From an uncultured Burkholderiales bacterium (GTDB lineage Bacteria; Pseudomonadota; Gammaproteobacteria; Burkholderiales; Thiobacillaceae), in the NCBI GenBank assembly GCA_937949525.1, contig CALEDT010000002.1:31312-95311 (forward strand): a stretch of 64,000 nt of DNA, in the 5' to 3' direction. Every line of letters starts with the position of its first letter. The stretch's first letter is position 1. Positions 29,406 to 39,851 of the stretch are shown here, piece by piece. The notes beneath the pieces are model-generated. The model did no database searches, had not been told where the DNA came from, and saw only the letters and a list, made by a program, of their open reading frames with translations. The translations under genes were made by a program, and so were the position numbers.

Positions 29406-31096
29406 GGCGCCAGCCGCCACGCCCCCGCCTCCACCCGATCCTCGAACGTCTGCGGCGCCTCGGGACGCCCCAACAGATACCCCTGCATCAGCTCACAACC
29501 CTTGTCGCGTAACAGTGCATATTGTGTCTCGTTTTCCACGCCCTCGGCGACCACGCGCAGACCCAGCTCGCGCGCGAGACTGAGGATGGCAGCGACGATG
29601 GCCCGGTCGTTGCCGTCGCTTGCCAGATCGACCACGAAGGAACGGTCGATCTTCAGGCTGGACAGCGGAAAGCGCTTGAGATAGGCCAGCGAGGAATAGC
29701 CCGTGCCGAAGTCATCGACGGCGAAGTTCACGCCGCGTTCGCGCAGCCGGGACAACAGTTCCTGCGCACGTTCCGGCTCGCGCATCAGCATGCCCTCGGT
29801 CAGTTCCAGGGTCAGCAGTTCGGCGGGCAGCCCCGATTCGGCCAGCGCCCGCTCGACCACGCCGACGAGGTCGCCCTGGCGAAACTGGGCCGGCGACAGA
29901 TTCACGGACGCCTGCAAGCGTGCCTGCCAACGCTGGTTCCAGCGCGCGACCTGATGGCAACTCGCGCGCAGCGACCAGGCGCCGAGGAATGCGATCAGGC
30001 CGTTGGCCTCGGCCAGCGGAATGAACTCCGCCGGCGAGACGGCGCCGCCGTCGGCAGGGTGCCAGCGCATCAGCGCCTCGACCGCCACCACCGCCCCGGT
30101 CGCAGCCGAGACGATGGGCTGGTAATGCATCTCGAATTCGCCGTTGCGCACGGCGTCGTACATGCGTTCCTCCAGCATCAGGCGGCGCTCGGCCAGCGCG
30201 CCCCCCTCCGGTGCGTAGACGTGGCAACGGTTGCGCCCGGCCTGTTTGGCCAGCGACAGCGCGATACCGGCCTGTTTCAACAACACCTCGGCATCAGGGG
30301 CGTGCTCCGGAAACAGTGCGATGCCGACGCTCGCCGACAGGTGGGACTGGCCACGGCCGTGCTCGAACGGCCGTTGCATCGCCGCCAGCAGTTTGTGCGC
30401 CAGCGTGGACGCATCCTCGGCCGTGCGCATGCCGGGGAGTAACAACGCGAACTCGTCGCCACCGATGCGCGCCACGATGTCATCGCCACGCAGTGCGGTG
30501 CGCAGTCGCCGTGCCGACTCGCACAGGATCTGGTCGCCCAGTGCATGGCCCAGCGCGTCGTTGATCTTCTTGAAGCCGTCCAGGCCCACCAGCAATAGCG
30601 CGAAGCCGCCGCCGGCATCCCCGGTTTGGCCGATCGCGTGTCCCAGCATGCGCATCAGCTCGCCGCGATCCGCGAGGCCGGTGAGCGGATCGCGCGAACC
30701 GGCGCCACCCTCGGCCCGATCCAAGAGCGGGTCGAACTCCCAGGCCGCGAACAACAGCTCCGTCCGTCCTGCGGCCCCCGGCAGCGGCAGGATACGGCAC
30801 GTGACCCGGCGCTGCCCACCGTCGCCGGACTGGAAACGCAGGCTCAGAGCCTGCCGGGTGCCACCGTCAGCCGTGCGCACCAGCGCGGCGCGCAGCGCAT
30901 CGTGGTAGTCGATGCCGATATGCTGGAACAGATCGTGATCGGCATGCGCCTGGGGCGGCTCGGGGGCGCCAAGCCAGGCCAGACCGGCGGGCGGGACGAA
31001 CAGAAAACGCCCGTCCGGGGTCACCCGCGCCAGGAAATCCGCCAGCCGGTCGGCCAGCCGTTCACCCGTCGCGCCGGCGACGGGCCGTTTGCTCAT
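29402..31096 (-). CDS. GGDEF-EAL cyclic-di-GMP protein
   Basis: 564 residues from the ATG at 31096 ([10 protein letters not shown]), which overlaps the M48 stop as ATGA. A PAS-like N-terminal part (about 10-125) precedes a diguanylate cyclase domain with intact GGDEF (212-216) and an RxxD inhibitory site (203-206). An EAL phosphodiesterase domain follows with EALMRW, NLSPAQF, DDFGTGYSSL and AEGVENE, all catalytic motifs present. It could be bifunctional. No membrane helix is visible, so it is cytoplasmic. A longer frame running to 32344 is an out-of-frame read of the protease gene. Confidence 0.93.
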   Translation of the reverse strand: MSKRPVAGATGERLADRLADFLARVTPDGRFLFVPPAGLAWLGAPEPPQAHADHDLFQHIGIDYHDALRAALVRTADGGTRQALSLRFQSGDGGQRRVTCRILPLPGAAGRTELLFAAWEFDPLLDRAEGGAGSRDPLTGLADRGELMRMLGHAIGQTGDAGGGFALLLVGLDGFKKINDALGHALGDQILCESARRLRTALRGDDIVARIGGDEFALLLPGMRTAEDASTLAHKLLAAMQRPFEHGRGQSHLSASVGIALFPEHAPDAEVLLKQAGIALSLAKQAGRNRCHVYAPEGGALAERRLMLEERMYDAVRNGEFEMHYQPIVSAATGAVVAVEALMRWHPADGGAVSPAEFIPLAEANGLIAFLGAWSLRASCHQVARWNQRWQARLQASVNLSPAQFRQGDLVGVVERALAESGLPAELLTLELTEGMLMREPERAQELLSRLRERGVNFAVDDFGTGYSSLAYLKRFPLSSLKIDRSFVVDLASDGNDRAIVAAILSLARELGLRVVAEGVENETQYALLRDKGCELMQGYLLGRPEAPQTFEDRVEAGAWRLAP

Positions 31097-32394
31097 TTGA
31101 CGAATCCCCACCCTCGCAGGCGGCTGTAGGCATGCTGCGCCTGGCCACCCTGATTGGTCAGTTGCAGGTAGCGGAAATACTCCTGCGCGGCTCCACGGCG
31201 ATCCTGCATCTGCTCCAGCGCGTAGCCCTTCAGGAACACCGTATTGGGGTTGCCCGGCAGCAGGCGCTCGAACTCGCTGAACGCCGCCAGGGCCTGATCG
31301 GGCTGGCGTGTCTGCAGGAAGGCGACACCCGCCAGGTGATGCGCTTGCGCCTCGCTCGGATAGACCGCCTTGGCCTGGGCGAGATAAGGCTTGGCTTCCT
31401 CCGGACGCTTCATCGCCATCTGCGTCTTCGCCATCAGCACCAGACCGGTGTAGTCGTCCGGCGCCAGTTGCAGCGCGCGCCGCATGTGGCCATCGGCGGT
31501 TTCGAACTTCTTCTGGTTCAACATCGCCTCGCCCTTCTGCTGTTCGGCGATCGCCGGCCGCAGCTTGCGCAGGCGGACGGTATTGTCCATGTAACGCTCG
31601 CGCTGGCGCGGGCGGCGCGCCGCTTCGGCATGCGTGGTGGCCAGCGCCCGGCGGGTGTTGTCCAGACGTTCCGAACTCATCGGGTGCGTCGAGAACATCA
31701 GTTCCAGCGCATTGGGCTTCTCGCGCGCCTGACTGTTGAGCATGGTCATCAGATCCTCCATGCCCGCCGGGTTGTGCCCGGAGCGCGCCATGTATTCGAG
31801 TCCCAGCGCATCGGCCTCGCGCTCGTTGTCGCGGCTGTAGTGCGCCAGTAGCGCACCGCCGCCGATGTTGCCGATCATCTGCGCCAGCGCGCCGTATTGC
31901 GGCTGCCGGTCCGCGGCGGCGATGCTGATGCCGGCCACCACAGCTTCCAGCAGTGTGCCCTTGGCCTGGCGTTCGGCGTGATGGCGCGCGTTGACATGGC
32001 CCAGTTCGTGGCCCAGCAGCGCCGCCAGTTCGTCCTCGCTCTGCATCTCCAGCAGGATGCCGCGCGTGGCCGCGATGGTCCCGCCCGGAAAGGCGTAGGC
32101 GTTGACATAGTTGGCATTGACCACGTTGACGTTGTAGGGCATGTCCGGGCGATGCGTGCGCGCCGCCATGTCCTTGCCCAGTGCGCCGACATAGCGGTTC
32201 AGCTCGGTGTCCCGGGTGATGCCGTAGTCCTCCGACAACTGGTGCGGCGAGTGCTGGCGATCCAGCGCGATCTCCTGCTCCTTGCTCATCATCACGAAAG
32301 TCGTCCGGCCGGTGACCGGATCCGTGGCGCAGCCGGTCAACCAAATGGACGCGCCCAGGCCAGGAAGCGTCCAGATGAAATCTCGTCTATTCAT
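31093..32394 (-). CDS. M48 family metalloprotease, predicted Tat-exported lipoprotein (BepA/LoiP type)
   Basis: 433 residues from the ATG at 32394, which overlaps the mnmA stop as ATGA. The N terminus has a twin-arginine start ([10 protein letters not shown]) and a lipobox LTGC (Cys22). The zinc protease motif HELGH is at 129-133, with [12 protein letters not shown] providing the third ligand. The C-terminal half is TPR-like (about 300-433). Such proteins (BepA, LoiP) control quality of outer-membrane proteins. The Tat signal suggests export after folding or metal loading, which is inference. Confidence 0.9.
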   Translation of the reverse strand: MNRRDFIWTLPGLGASIWLTGCATDPVTGRTTFVMMSKEQEIALDRQHSPHQLSEDYGITRDTELNRYVGALGKDMAARTHRPDMPYNVNVVNANYVNAYAFPGGTIAATRGILLEMQSEDELAALLGHELGHVNARHHAERQAKGTLLEAVVAGISIAAADRQPQYGALAQMIGNIGGGALLAHYSRDNEREADALGLEYMARSGHNPAGMEDLMTMLNSQAREKPNALELMFSTHPMSSERLDNTRRALATTHAEAARRPRQRERYMDNTVRLRKLRPAIAEQQKGEAMLNQKKFETADGHMRRALQLAPDDYTGLVLMAKTQMAMKRPEEAKPYLAQAKAVYPSEAQAHHLAGVAFLQTRQPDQALAAFSEFERLLPGNPNTVFLKGYALEQMQDRRGAAQEYFRYLQLTNQGGQAQHAYSRLRGWGFVK

Positions 32395-33524
32395 GGTATT
32401 ACATCCGCTTGTTGACAATCACTGTTAACTTGTCGAGGGCCGTCGGCCAGCGTCGCCGCGATGATGCCACCGCCCAGGCAAACCTCGTCATCGTAGATCA
32501 CCACCGACTGGCCGGGTGTGACCGCCCACTGCGGCGTGGCGAAGTCGACGCGCATGCGATCGTGTTCCAGCGCGCTGATCACGCAGCCGGCATCGTGCTG
32601 CCGGTAGCGTGTCTTGGCCGCATAACGCGCGCCCACGCGCGGCGGCGCACCGACCCAATGCAGGTCTTCCGCGATCAGCGAGGTCGCACTCAGCAGCGGG
32701 TGGTCATGCCCCTGAACCACGATCAGCCGGTTAAGTTCCAGATCCTTGGCGGCGACGAACCAGGCCGCTCCCTCGGCCGCCGCACGGATGCCGCCGATAC
32801 CCAGGCCCTTGCGCTGGCCCAGGGTGTAATACATCAGCCCCTGGTGGCGTCCCACCACCTGCCCGGCGGGCGTCACCATGTCGCCCGGCTCGATCGGCAT
32901 GTAGCGCTGCAGGAATGCCCGAAACGGCCGCTCGCCGATGAAACAGATGCCGGTGCTGTCCTTCTTGCCGGCCACCGGCAACCCGGCCGCGCTCGCCAGT
33001 GCGCGCACGCGCGGCTTGGTCAGTTCGCCAAGCGGAAACAGCACGCGCGCGATCTGCGCCTGGCTCAGCCGGTACAGGAAATAGCTCTGGTCCTTGTCGC
33101 CATCCACTCCCTTGAGCAGTTCGCGCGTCGGCGATTCGCCGCGCAGACGCGCGTAATGGCCGGTGGCGATATGGTCGGCGCCCAGGTCCAGGGCATGGTC
33201 GAGGAAGGCCTTGAACTTGATCTCGGCGTTGCACAGCACGTCCGGATTGGGCGTGCGGCCGGACCGGTACTCGTGCAGGAAATGGGCGAATACGCGCTCG
33301 CGGTAGGCGGCGCTGAAGTTGACCAGATCGACCTCGATGCCCAGCGCGTCACCGATCGCCAGCGCATCGAGGAAATCCTGCCGTGCCGGGCAGGCGGGAT
33401 CGTCGTCGTCACCTTCCCAGTTCTTCATGAACACGCCGGTCACCTCATGGCCTTGCTGGCGCAACAGCCACGCGGTGACGGCGGAATCGACACCGCCCGA
33501 CAGACCGACGACCACGCGGCTCAT
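32391..33524 (-). CDS. mnmA: tRNA-specific 2-thiouridylase MnmA
   Basis: Installs the 2-thio group at U34 of tRNA-Lys, tRNA-Glu and tRNA-Gln using sulfur relayed by TusE. 377 residues from the ATG at 33524 ([16 protein letters not shown]), with PP-loop SGGVDS, ATGHYAR, catalytic cysteines in [10 protein letters not shown] and [12 protein letters not shown], and C-terminal beta-barrel domains. It overlaps the nudix gene stop and the M48 start by 4 bp each. The pair nudJ-mnmA is common in gammaproteobacteria. Confidence 0.97.
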   Translation of the reverse strand: MSRVVVGLSGGVDSAVTAWLLRQQGHEVTGVFMKNWEGDDDDPACPARQDFLDALAIGDALGIEVDLVNFSAAYRERVFAHFLHEYRSGRTPNPDVLCNAEIKFKAFLDHALDLGADHIATGHYARLRGESPTRELLKGVDGDKDQSYFLYRLSQAQIARVLFPLGELTKPRVRALASAAGLPVAGKKDSTGICFIGERPFRAFLQRYMPIEPGDMVTPAGQVVGRHQGLMYYTLGQRKGLGIGGIRAAAEGAAWFVAAKDLELNRLIVVQGHDHPLLSATSLIAEDLHWVGAPPRVGARYAAKTRYRQHDAGCVISALEHDRMRVDFATPQWAVTPGQSVVIYDDEVCLGGGIIAATLADGPRQVNSDCQQADVIP

Positions 33525-33985
33525 GATGCGTCGCCGAATTCCGCCAGCAGATCGAGCGGAAAGCGGCGCCCGGCTTGGTAATCGTCGACGCAACGTTGCA
33601 GCAGCGGGCTGCGATGGCGAGCGCGCACGGCCGCGATCTCCCCGGGCGTCAGCCAGGCCGCGCGCAGGATGCCGTCATCCAGTGGCGCCGTCGGATCGTA
33701 GCCGGTGACCACGCCGGTGAAGGCGAAACGCAGGTAGGTGCGCCCGGCATGCGCGGGTGAGGTCCAACGGTACACGCCGAGCAGCGCGGTCGGCTCGAAA
33801 TGGTGCGCGGTTTCCTCGAAGGTTTCGCGTCGCACGGCATCGAGCAACGATTCGCCGTGTTCAAGGTGACCGGCCGGCTGATTGAAGCGCAGACCGTCTT
33901 CGGTGCTTTCCTCGACCAGCAGGAAGCGGCCGTTCTGCTCGATCACGGCGGCCACCACGACATGGGGTTTCCAGATTGCGCTCAT
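33521..33985 (-). CDS. nudJ: Nudix hydrolase, NudJ type
   Basis: 154 residues. The Nudix box covers residues 39-61, with Gly39, Glu45, Arg53, Glu54, Glu57 and Glu58 in the required spacing; the usual second Gly is Ala60. [13 protein letters not shown] is typical of NudJ phosphatases, which remove phosphate from thiamine and nucleoside diphosphates. NudJ assignment rests on this motif and on the position just before mnmA. It is the first gene of a five-gene overlapping unit. A TACAAT box lies about 60 bp upstream. Confidence 0.88.
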   Translation of the reverse strand: MSAIWKPHVVVAAVIEQNGRFLLVEESTEDGLRFNQPAGHLEHGESLLDAVRRETFEETAHHFEPTALLGVYRWTSPAHAGRTYLRFAFTGVVTGYDPTAPLDDGILRAAWLTPGEIAAVRARHRSPLLQRCVDDYQAGRRFPLDLLAEFGDAS

Positions 33986-34084
33986 GGGAATCGGTGCGGC
34001 CGGATGGATCCGGCCCGGTCGCCTGTGGGCATTGTCGATGCCGGCATTGTAGGCGCCGCGCCCGCGGCGCGGGCGAGTCGAATC

Positions 34085-34159
34085 TGGTGGGCAGTACTGG
34101 GATCGAACCAGTGGCCCCCGCCGTGTGAAGGCGGTGCTCTACCGCTGAGCTAACTGCCC
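34085..34159 (-). tRNA. tRNA-Val (anticodon CAC)
   Basis: A full cloverleaf is visible on the minus strand: acceptor GGGCAGT pairing with ACTGCCC, D-arm GCTC/GAGC, anticodon stem CCGCC/GGCGG around loop TTCACAC (anticodon CAC), T-arm with GGTTCGATCCC, discriminator A and encoded CCA at 34085-34087. It reads GUG codons. It stands alone between the nudix gene and a chemoreceptor gene. Confidence 0.95.
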
Positions 34160-34287
34160 AAAGAGGGGCGCATTCTAAAGAAGGGGTCGGCAGGCGGTCA
34201 AAGTCTTTTTTGGGCGCCGGCTGCCGCCATGGCTTCCTCCCGGTGAGGCGGCCGGCAGGATCCTTCCACCGGCGCTTGAACCGGATT

Positions 34288-35865
34288 TCACCGGGGCGGT
34301 GGTGTTTGCGGGGCCGGGGCAGCGGTGGCGCGTCGCGCAGGCCGTGCGGCGCGGGGGTGGCTTGCCGTCATGCTCGAAGCTTGCGCCGCCGCAGCGGAAG
34401 TGCCATCGACGCCATCACCGTGTTTCTCGGCCACCATACGGTCGATGATTTCCATGACCCCGTGGCTGCCGGCCTCCATGTTTTCCAAATGGGCATAAAT
34501 GGTCTGCTGCATATTCAAGTCTTTTTCCCACCCTTTGCCGATAAAGCCCATCATTTCATGGGCACTGTGGTGTACCTGATGATGGGGGGCTTCCATGGCG
34601 GGGTAAGAGGAAGTCTGGCCGAATCGTGCCTTGCCTTCGCCTTCGTAATACCACTTACCCAGACGGCAGCCATGACAATCCACACCGACCGCACTGACGA
34701 ACTGCGCATCTCCGCCCGAACTCAAGGCCATGTAGGCCCGTTGTTTATAGATGATGTGATCCACTTTTATGAGAGACGCAAAGCTCATGTCCAAGGCGTG
34801 CCAAGTTTTCTCCAGCGTCTTCCTGGCGGAAGCGGCGAACTGGCTGAAGCGTTCCGCAAGCTGGCCAACCATGGCCCGGGAATCGTTGGCCATGTCGCGC
34901 ATGACCATGGAGTCGTCGAGCATGACCTCCGCCTCGCGCATCAGGTCTTCCATGACCCGACCGATGGAAATCGACGCACTCTTGGTGTTCTCCGCCAGTT
35001 TTCTCACCTCGTCGGCCACCACCGCGAAGCCTCGTCCGGCTTCACCGGCACGCGCCGCTTCGATGGCGGCGTTGAGCGCCAGAAGATTGGTCTGGTCGGC
35101 GATGCCATTGATCAGACTAACCGCCTGCTGGATTTCGGCGCCCCGGGCGTTTAGGTGAGCGATGGCTTCGCTGGCATGATCGATACGCGCCGAAATGTCG
35201 TGGAGGCTGTGCACCACCGTGGCCACGGTAGCCTGGCTGGCCTGCGCGTCGTGGTCGGTATGCGTGGCCTCTGCGGCAACCACCTTCATATACTCGGTGA
35301 TCCGGGTCATATCCTGCTGGCTGGATGCCAGGTTCTTCAGTAGGTTGCCGCTGTTGAGCGCCTGCACCCTGGACAACAGCATGTTCTTCATGTGCAACTG
35401 GGCATTGGCGGCCATGTGCTCCAGCAGTACGTTCTGGTTCTGCAGGCCCTTCTTGAAGCCACCATGCAGACCGGTCGGCATGGCCTTGCGATAGAACTTG
35501 TTTTCGACGTGGTGGCGAAAGGTAGTGGCTTGCTCCCGGTTGAACGTTTCCAGTTGATCCAACATGTCGTTCAGGTGCCAGCATAGCCGGCCGAATTCAG
35601 TATGGTCGTCGCTGTGAGTGATGCGTCGCCTGAAGCGCCCCGCACTCACCTCCTGCAACACTTCGGTGAGTTCGGTCAAGGGTGCCAGCCATCGGCGCGA
35701 CTTGATGTACAACAAGCCGGACATGACAAAACCGCTGGCCCAAAGGCCGATGGGCAGCCATTCGAAGCCGTGCGTCAAGACCTGGACGAGCATGCCGACG
35801 GCCAGCAACACACCGAAGACCATGGCAAACAAGGCCAATTGCTGATGCAGGGAACGGTTGGACAT
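34288..35865 (-). CDS. Methyl-accepting chemotaxis protein with C-terminal CZB domain
   Basis: 525 residues from the ATG at 35865, with GAGG upstream. Two N-terminal helices (about 9-53) have almost no periplasmic loop, followed by a HAMP-like region. The MCP signalling hairpin contains [20 protein letters not shown] and [21 protein letters not shown] zinc-binding domain (about 366-450) has His370, CHGC (397-400) and histidines near 428-436. The tail is Ala/Pro-rich. Lack of a periplasmic sensor fits pairing with the adjacent Aer-like PAS protein, whose stop lies 7 bp upstream. Confidence 0.93.
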   Translation of the reverse strand: MSNRSLHQQLALFAMVFGVLLAVGMLVQVLTHGFEWLPIGLWASGFVMSGLLYIKSRRWLAPLTELTEVLQEVSAGRFRRRITHSDDHTEFGRLCWHLNDMLDQLETFNREQATTFRHHVENKFYRKAMPTGLHGGFKKGLQNQNVLLEHMAANAQLHMKNMLLSRVQALNSGNLLKNLASSQQDMTRITEYMKVVAAEATHTDHDAQASQATVATVVHSLHDISARIDHASEAIAHLNARGAEIQQAVSLINGIADQTNLLALNAAIEAARAGEAGRGFAVVADEVRKLAENTKSASISIGRVMEDLMREAEVMLDDSMVMRDMANDSRAMVGQLAERFSQFAASARKTLEKTWHALDMSFASLIKVDHIIYKQRAYMALSSGGDAQFVSAVGVDCHGCRLGKWYYEGEGKARFGQTSSYPAMEAPHHQVHHSAHEMMGFIGKGWEKDLNMQQTIYAHLENMEAGSHGVMEIIDRMVAEKHGDGVDGTSAAAAQASSMTASHPRAARPARRATAAPAPQTPPPR

Positions 35866-35872
35866 TGACACC

Positions 35873-36394
35873 TCACAGAGAACAAACGAATTCGGCGTAG
35901 CTCATCCGCTTCTTCGCCAGCAGGTCGGTCAGGTATTCCAACGATGCGAAGGGCGCATCTTTCGGGCCGGCCTTGTTTTCGATCTCCAGCATCGTCCGAT
36001 AGACCCCGGTCATGAGTTCCACCGCCCCGGCTCCGGGTTTGCGGCGCACCGAGGTATAACCCACGACTTGACCATCCTGGCCGAAATCCGGGGTGACGTT
36101 GGCGTAGACCCAATAGAAGCTTCCATCCTTGGCCATGTTCTTGACATAGGCATTGCATTCATTCCCGGCCTGGATGGTATCCCACAGCAGCTTGAACACG
36201 CCGCGCGGCATGTCCGGGTGGCGGATGATGTTGTGCTGGCTACCCAATAGTTCCGCTTCGGTGTAGCCGGAAAACTCGATGAAGACGCGATTGCCATAGG
36301 CAATTCGCCCCTTCGCATCGGTCTTGGAGACGATGAAGTCGTCCTCCCGCATGATTTTTTCCATCGACGTTGGGTTGATGTTCCGGTTCTTCAT
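35873..36394 (-). CDS. Aer-like PAS-domain protein
   Basis: 173 residues: one PAS domain (about 15-125) of the Aer type, with [34 protein letters not shown] and the [10 protein letters not shown] strand, followed by a helical tail. Aer PAS domains bind FAD and report redox state. Here the PAS is a stand-alone protein translated just ahead of a CZB chemoreceptor without a periplasmic domain, so the two may form a split aerotaxis receptor. Divergent from the thioredoxin-like gene. Confidence 0.9.
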   Translation of the reverse strand: MKNRNINPTSMEKIMREDDFIVSKTDAKGRIAYGNRVFIEFSGYTEAELLGSQHNIIRHPDMPRGVFKLLWDTIQAGNECNAYVKNMAKDGSFYWVYANVTPDFGQDGQVVGYTSVRRKPGAGAVELMTGVYRTMLEIENKAGPKDAPFASLEYLTDLLAKKRMSYAEFVCSL

Positions 36395-36511
36395 GGTCGA
36401 TCCATCCGTTCGGGCGATTGCCTACGCTTGCTGCAACGGGGCTTTATAACGGTTCCGCGCCTCTGATAGTTTAGAGTACCCTTCATTTTCAGCTTGCGAG
36501 GAGGATAAGCC

Positions 36512-37561
36512 ATGCGAACCGTGCTGGTTTTGATCATGAACCTGTTGTTGCCGCTGGCGGCCGCATATGCCGCACCCACCCCAAGCAAGGGCGCGTATAT
36601 CGGCGCCATGCCCACGGATTACCCGGACTGGTTCAAAGTCAGCTTTCTCGATTTGAAGGAGGACGTCGCCGAGGCGGCTACGCAGGGACGGCGGGTCGCC
36701 GTGCTATTCCACCAGGACAATTGTCCATATTGCAATCAGCTCGTCGAACGCAACTTGGCCCAGCGGGACATCGAAGCGACATTGCGCTCCCGATTCGACG
36801 TCATTGCCTTGAACATGTGGGGGGACCGCCCCGTCACCGGACTCGATGGCAAGGACTACACGGAGAAGAGCTTTGCTGCCGCGCTGCGGGTACAGTTCAC
36901 TCCGACGATGCTGTTCTTCAATGAAGCGGGCGAGATCGTCCTGCGGCTTAATGGCTATGTACCGCCAGGCCGGTTCAAGGCTGCCCTGGATTGGGTGGAT
37001 CGACGCATGGAGCAGCAAATCGCTTTTCGCGACTATCTCGCTTCGCTCGATCAGGCATCCATCCGCGCAGGGCGTGGGCTCATCCAGCAACCGTTTTTCA
37101 AGGATCTGACCGATCTTCGCCGCACTGGCGCACGGGCGCGGCCGTTGGCGGTGTTCTTCGATCAACGCGACTGTCCGGATTGTGAGGTGCTGCACCGGCG
37201 GGTATTGGCCGATGCCTCGGTACATCAGGCCATGGATGGTTTCGACCTGATCCAGCTCGATATGTGGTCGTCCCGTCCCATCACCACACCGGATGGCCGC
37301 ACGCGCTCGGTGCGCGATTGGGCGCGCGAATTGAACGTTCAGTTTGCCCCCAGCATCGTACTTTTTGATGGATCCGGGCGAGAGGTCATCCGTTGGGAAT
37401 CCGGGTTTCGCGTCTTTCATACCGCGGGCATGTTCGACTACGTCAAAAGCGGCGACTGGCTGCGCGAACCGAGTTTTCAGCGTTACCTGTCGGCACGAGC
37501 CGAGCACATTCGCGAGTCCGGACGAGATGTCGACATCTGGCGCTATACCGACGGGCCGTAA
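36512..37561 (+). CDS. Exported tandem-thioredoxin protein (SoxW-like)
   Basis: 349 residues with a signal peptide (about 1-21) and two thioredoxin folds in series. The first has NCPYC (Cys71, Cys74) and a cis-Pro after QFT (131). The second has DCPDC (Cys221, Cys224) and a cis-Pro after QFA. Both share the ALNMWGDRP / QLDMWSSRP segment, so they arose by internal duplication. The SoxW-like fold suggests periplasmic reduction of thiol partners. GAGGAGG lies 7 nt before the ATG. Confidence 0.88.
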   Translation: MRTVLVLIMNLLLPLAAAYAAPTPSKGAYIGAMPTDYPDWFKVSFLDLKEDVAEAATQGRRVAVLFHQDNCPYCNQLVERNLAQRDIEATLRSRFDVIALNMWGDRPVTGLDGKDYTEKSFAAALRVQFTPTMLFFNEAGEIVLRLNGYVPPGRFKAALDWVDRRMEQQIAFRDYLASLDQASIRAGRGLIQQPFFKDLTDLRRTGARARPLAVFFDQRDCPDCEVLHRRVLADASVHQAMDGFDLIQLDMWSSRPITTPDGRTRSVRDWARELNVQFAPSIVLFDGSGREVIRWESGFRVFHTAGMFDYVKSGDWLREPSFQRYLSARAEHIRESGRDVDIWRYTDGP

Positions 37562-37615
37562 GACGCGGTCGGCTGCCGGTTAGAATGCAGGCCCCTTACA
37601 ACCACTCCGTCCAAC

Positions 37616-39028
37616 ATGGTCCGCACCCGCTTCGCGCCCTCCCCCACCGGCTATCTGCATATCGGCGGCGCCCGCACCGCCCTGTTTTCCTGGGCGTTCG
37701 CGCGCAGGATGGGCGGCGAATTCGTGCTGCGCATCGAGGATACCGATCTGGAGCGCTCGACCCAGGCGTCGGTACAGGCGATCCTGGACGGCATGGCGTG
37801 GCTGGGTCTGGACTGGGACGAGGGGCCGTACTACCAGATGCAGCGCCTGGAGCGGTATCGGGCGGTGGTCGACGACCTGCTCGAAGCCGGGCATGCGTAC
37901 TACTGCTACGCCAGCAAGGAAGAACTGGAAGCCCTGCGCGAGACGCAGAAAGCGCGCGGCGAAAAACCGCGCTATGACGGTCGCTGGCGGCCCGAGCCGG
38001 GCAAGACCCTGCCGACGCCGCCGGCCGGCGTGACGCCGGTGATCCGCTTCCGCACGCCACGGGACGGCGAGGTCACGTTCCATGACATGATCAAGGGGCC
38101 GATCACGGTCGCCAACGCCGAACTGGACGATCTGGTCATCATGCGCGGCGACGGCGTGCCCACCTACAACTTCGGCGTCGTGGTCGACGACTGGGACATG
38201 CGCATCAGCCATGTCATCCGTGGTGACGATCACGTCAACAACACGCCGCGCCAGATCAACATCCTCAAGGCGCTGGGCGCGCCCATTCCCACCTATGCGC
38301 ACGTGCCGATGATCCTCGGTCAGGATGGCGAACGCCTGTCCAAGCGCCACGGCGCGGTTTCGGTACTGCAGTATCGTGACGAAGGCTATCTGCCCGAGGC
38401 GCTGCTGAACTATCTGGCACGCCTGGGCTGGAGCCACGGCGACGATGAAAAGTTCGACGTCGAACAGTTCGTCGCATGGTTCGACGTCACCCACGTCAGC
38501 CATTCCGCCGCGCGTTTCGACATGGCCAAGCTGACCTGGCTCAACCAGCAATACATCAAGGAAGCCGACGACGCCCGTCTGGCCGAGCTGGTGCGCCCGT
38601 TCCTCGCCGCTCAGGGGATCACCGCGGCCGACGATGATCGACTCGCCGCGCTGGTCGGCCTGGTCAAGGAGCGGGTGTCGACGCTGGCCGAGCTGGCCGA
38701 TGCGCTGCACATCTATCATCACCAGACCTTGCCCGACGATGGCGAGGTGCGCGCCAAGCTGGTCGCTGCGGCCGTGCCGGCGTTCGAGTCGCTGCGCGCG
38801 GCGTTGGCCGAGATCGCCTGGGAGGCGCCGGCGCTGGGCGCGTTGATCAAGGAAACGGCTCAGGCCCATGGCCTGAAGATGGGGCAGATCGGCATGCCGC
38901 TGCGCCTGGTGCTGTTTGGCACGGCGCAAACGCCGGCCATCGATCAGACGCTTGCACTGCTTGGACGCGCGGAGACCCTGCGCCGTTTCGACGCGGCGTG
39001 GCCTCGGGTGCGCGCCGCGCTGGAGTGA
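37616..39028 (+). CDS. gltX: Glutamyl-tRNA synthetase
   Basis: Class I aminoacyl-tRNA synthetase charging tRNA-Glu. 470 residues with the HIGH-type motif [17 protein letters not shown]-type motif [27 protein letters not shown] and the C-terminal anticodon-binding domain (about 330-470). Length matches the family. A TAGAAT box (37581-37586) lies 29 nt before the ATG. Whether it also charges tRNA-Gln cannot be judged from this window. Confidence 0.97.
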   Translation: MVRTRFAPSPTGYLHIGGARTALFSWAFARRMGGEFVLRIEDTDLERSTQASVQAILDGMAWLGLDWDEGPYYQMQRLERYRAVVDDLLEAGHAYYCYASKEELEALRETQKARGEKPRYDGRWRPEPGKTLPTPPAGVTPVIRFRTPRDGEVTFHDMIKGPITVANAELDDLVIMRGDGVPTYNFGVVVDDWDMRISHVIRGDDHVNNTPRQINILKALGAPIPTYAHVPMILGQDGERLSKRHGAVSVLQYRDEGYLPEALLNYLARLGWSHGDDEKFDVEQFVAWFDVTHVSHSAARFDMAKLTWLNQQYIKEADDARLAELVRPFLAAQGITAADDDRLAALVGLVKERVSTLAELADALHIYHHQTLPDDGEVRAKLVAAAVPAFESLRAALAEIAWEAPALGALIKETAQAHGLKMGQIGMPLRLVLFGTAQTPAIDQTLALLGRAETLRRFDAAWPRVRAALE

Positions 39029-39117
39029 GCCGCCGCGAGATGGAGCAAACGCCGCCAGCGCCGCTACAATCGCCGGCCGCGACCCACCCAATAACGACAC
39101 AGCCATAACGCGTAGCC

Positions 39118-39738
39118 ATGTCCAGCAAGATGAAACTCATCGGTTCCCTGACCAGCCCGTTCGTGCGCAAAGTGCGCCTGGTCGCCGCGGAAAAGTACAT
39201 CGAGTACGAATTCGTCGTCGACGTGCCATGGGATGAAGGCACCCACGTGCCCGACTTCAACCCATTGGGCAAGGTGCCCGTCTGGGTGCAGGAGGATGGC
39301 AAGTCGCTGTACGACTCGCGGGTCATCGTCGAGTACCTCGACAACATCAGCCCGGCCGGCCACGTGCTGCCCAAGGAGCCGCGGCCGCGCATCGTGGTCA
39401 GGCGCTGGGAGGCCCTGGCCGACGGCGTGTGCGACGCCGCCGCGCTGGTCCACCTGGAGAAGAAACGCCCGCCGGCGCAGCAGAACGCCGATTGGATGCG
39501 CCGGCAGATGGACAAGGTGCGCGCCGGTCTGAAATGCATGAGCGACGACCTGGGGCAGCAGACCTGGTGCACCGGCGAGATCTTCTGCCTGGCGGACATT
39601 GCCCTGGGCTGCGCGCTCGGCTATCTGGAGTTCCGCTTCCCCGACATCGACTGGCGGCGCGATCATCCCAACCTGTCCGAAGTGTATGACCGGCTGATGC
39701 AGCGCCCCACCTTCAGGGATACCGCACCGGTGGGCTGA
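39118..39738 (+). CDS. Glutathione S-transferase family protein (YibF-like)
   Basis: 206 residues: N-terminal thioredoxin-like domain with GSLTSPFVRKVRLVAAEK and NPLGKVPVW, then LYDSRVIVEYLD for glutathione binding, and an all-helical C-terminal domain ending YDRLMQRPTFRDTAP. Closest remembered family is YibF. SspA is a second possibility, but its typical N terminus is absent. The catalytic position is Ser (TSPF), as in many bacterial GSTs. A TACAAT box occurs at 39065-39070. Confidence 0.85.
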   Translation: MSSKMKLIGSLTSPFVRKVRLVAAEKYIEYEFVVDVPWDEGTHVPDFNPLGKVPVWVQEDGKSLYDSRVIVEYLDNISPAGHVLPKEPRPRIVVRRWEALADGVCDAAALVHLEKKRPPAQQNADWMRRQMDKVRAGLKCMSDDLGQQTWCTGEIFCLADIALGCALGYLEFRFPDIDWRRDHPNLSEVYDRLMQRPTFRDTAPVG

Positions 39739-39851
39739 CCGCATCGGTGCCGACGGCAGGCGGCGCCGCACGGTTGCCGCACCCGGGCTACATTGAAACT
39801 GAAGCCGTTCGTCATGCCGCGCACTGCGCGGCGTAACCTGGTGGAGGTGAC

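Noticed and set aside
29402-32344. 980-codon minus-strand frame spanning the protease and GGDEF-EAL genes, as a fusion protein
   Set aside because: Its first 400 codons read the M48 gene out of frame. The ATG at 31096 overlapping the M48 stop is the real start.
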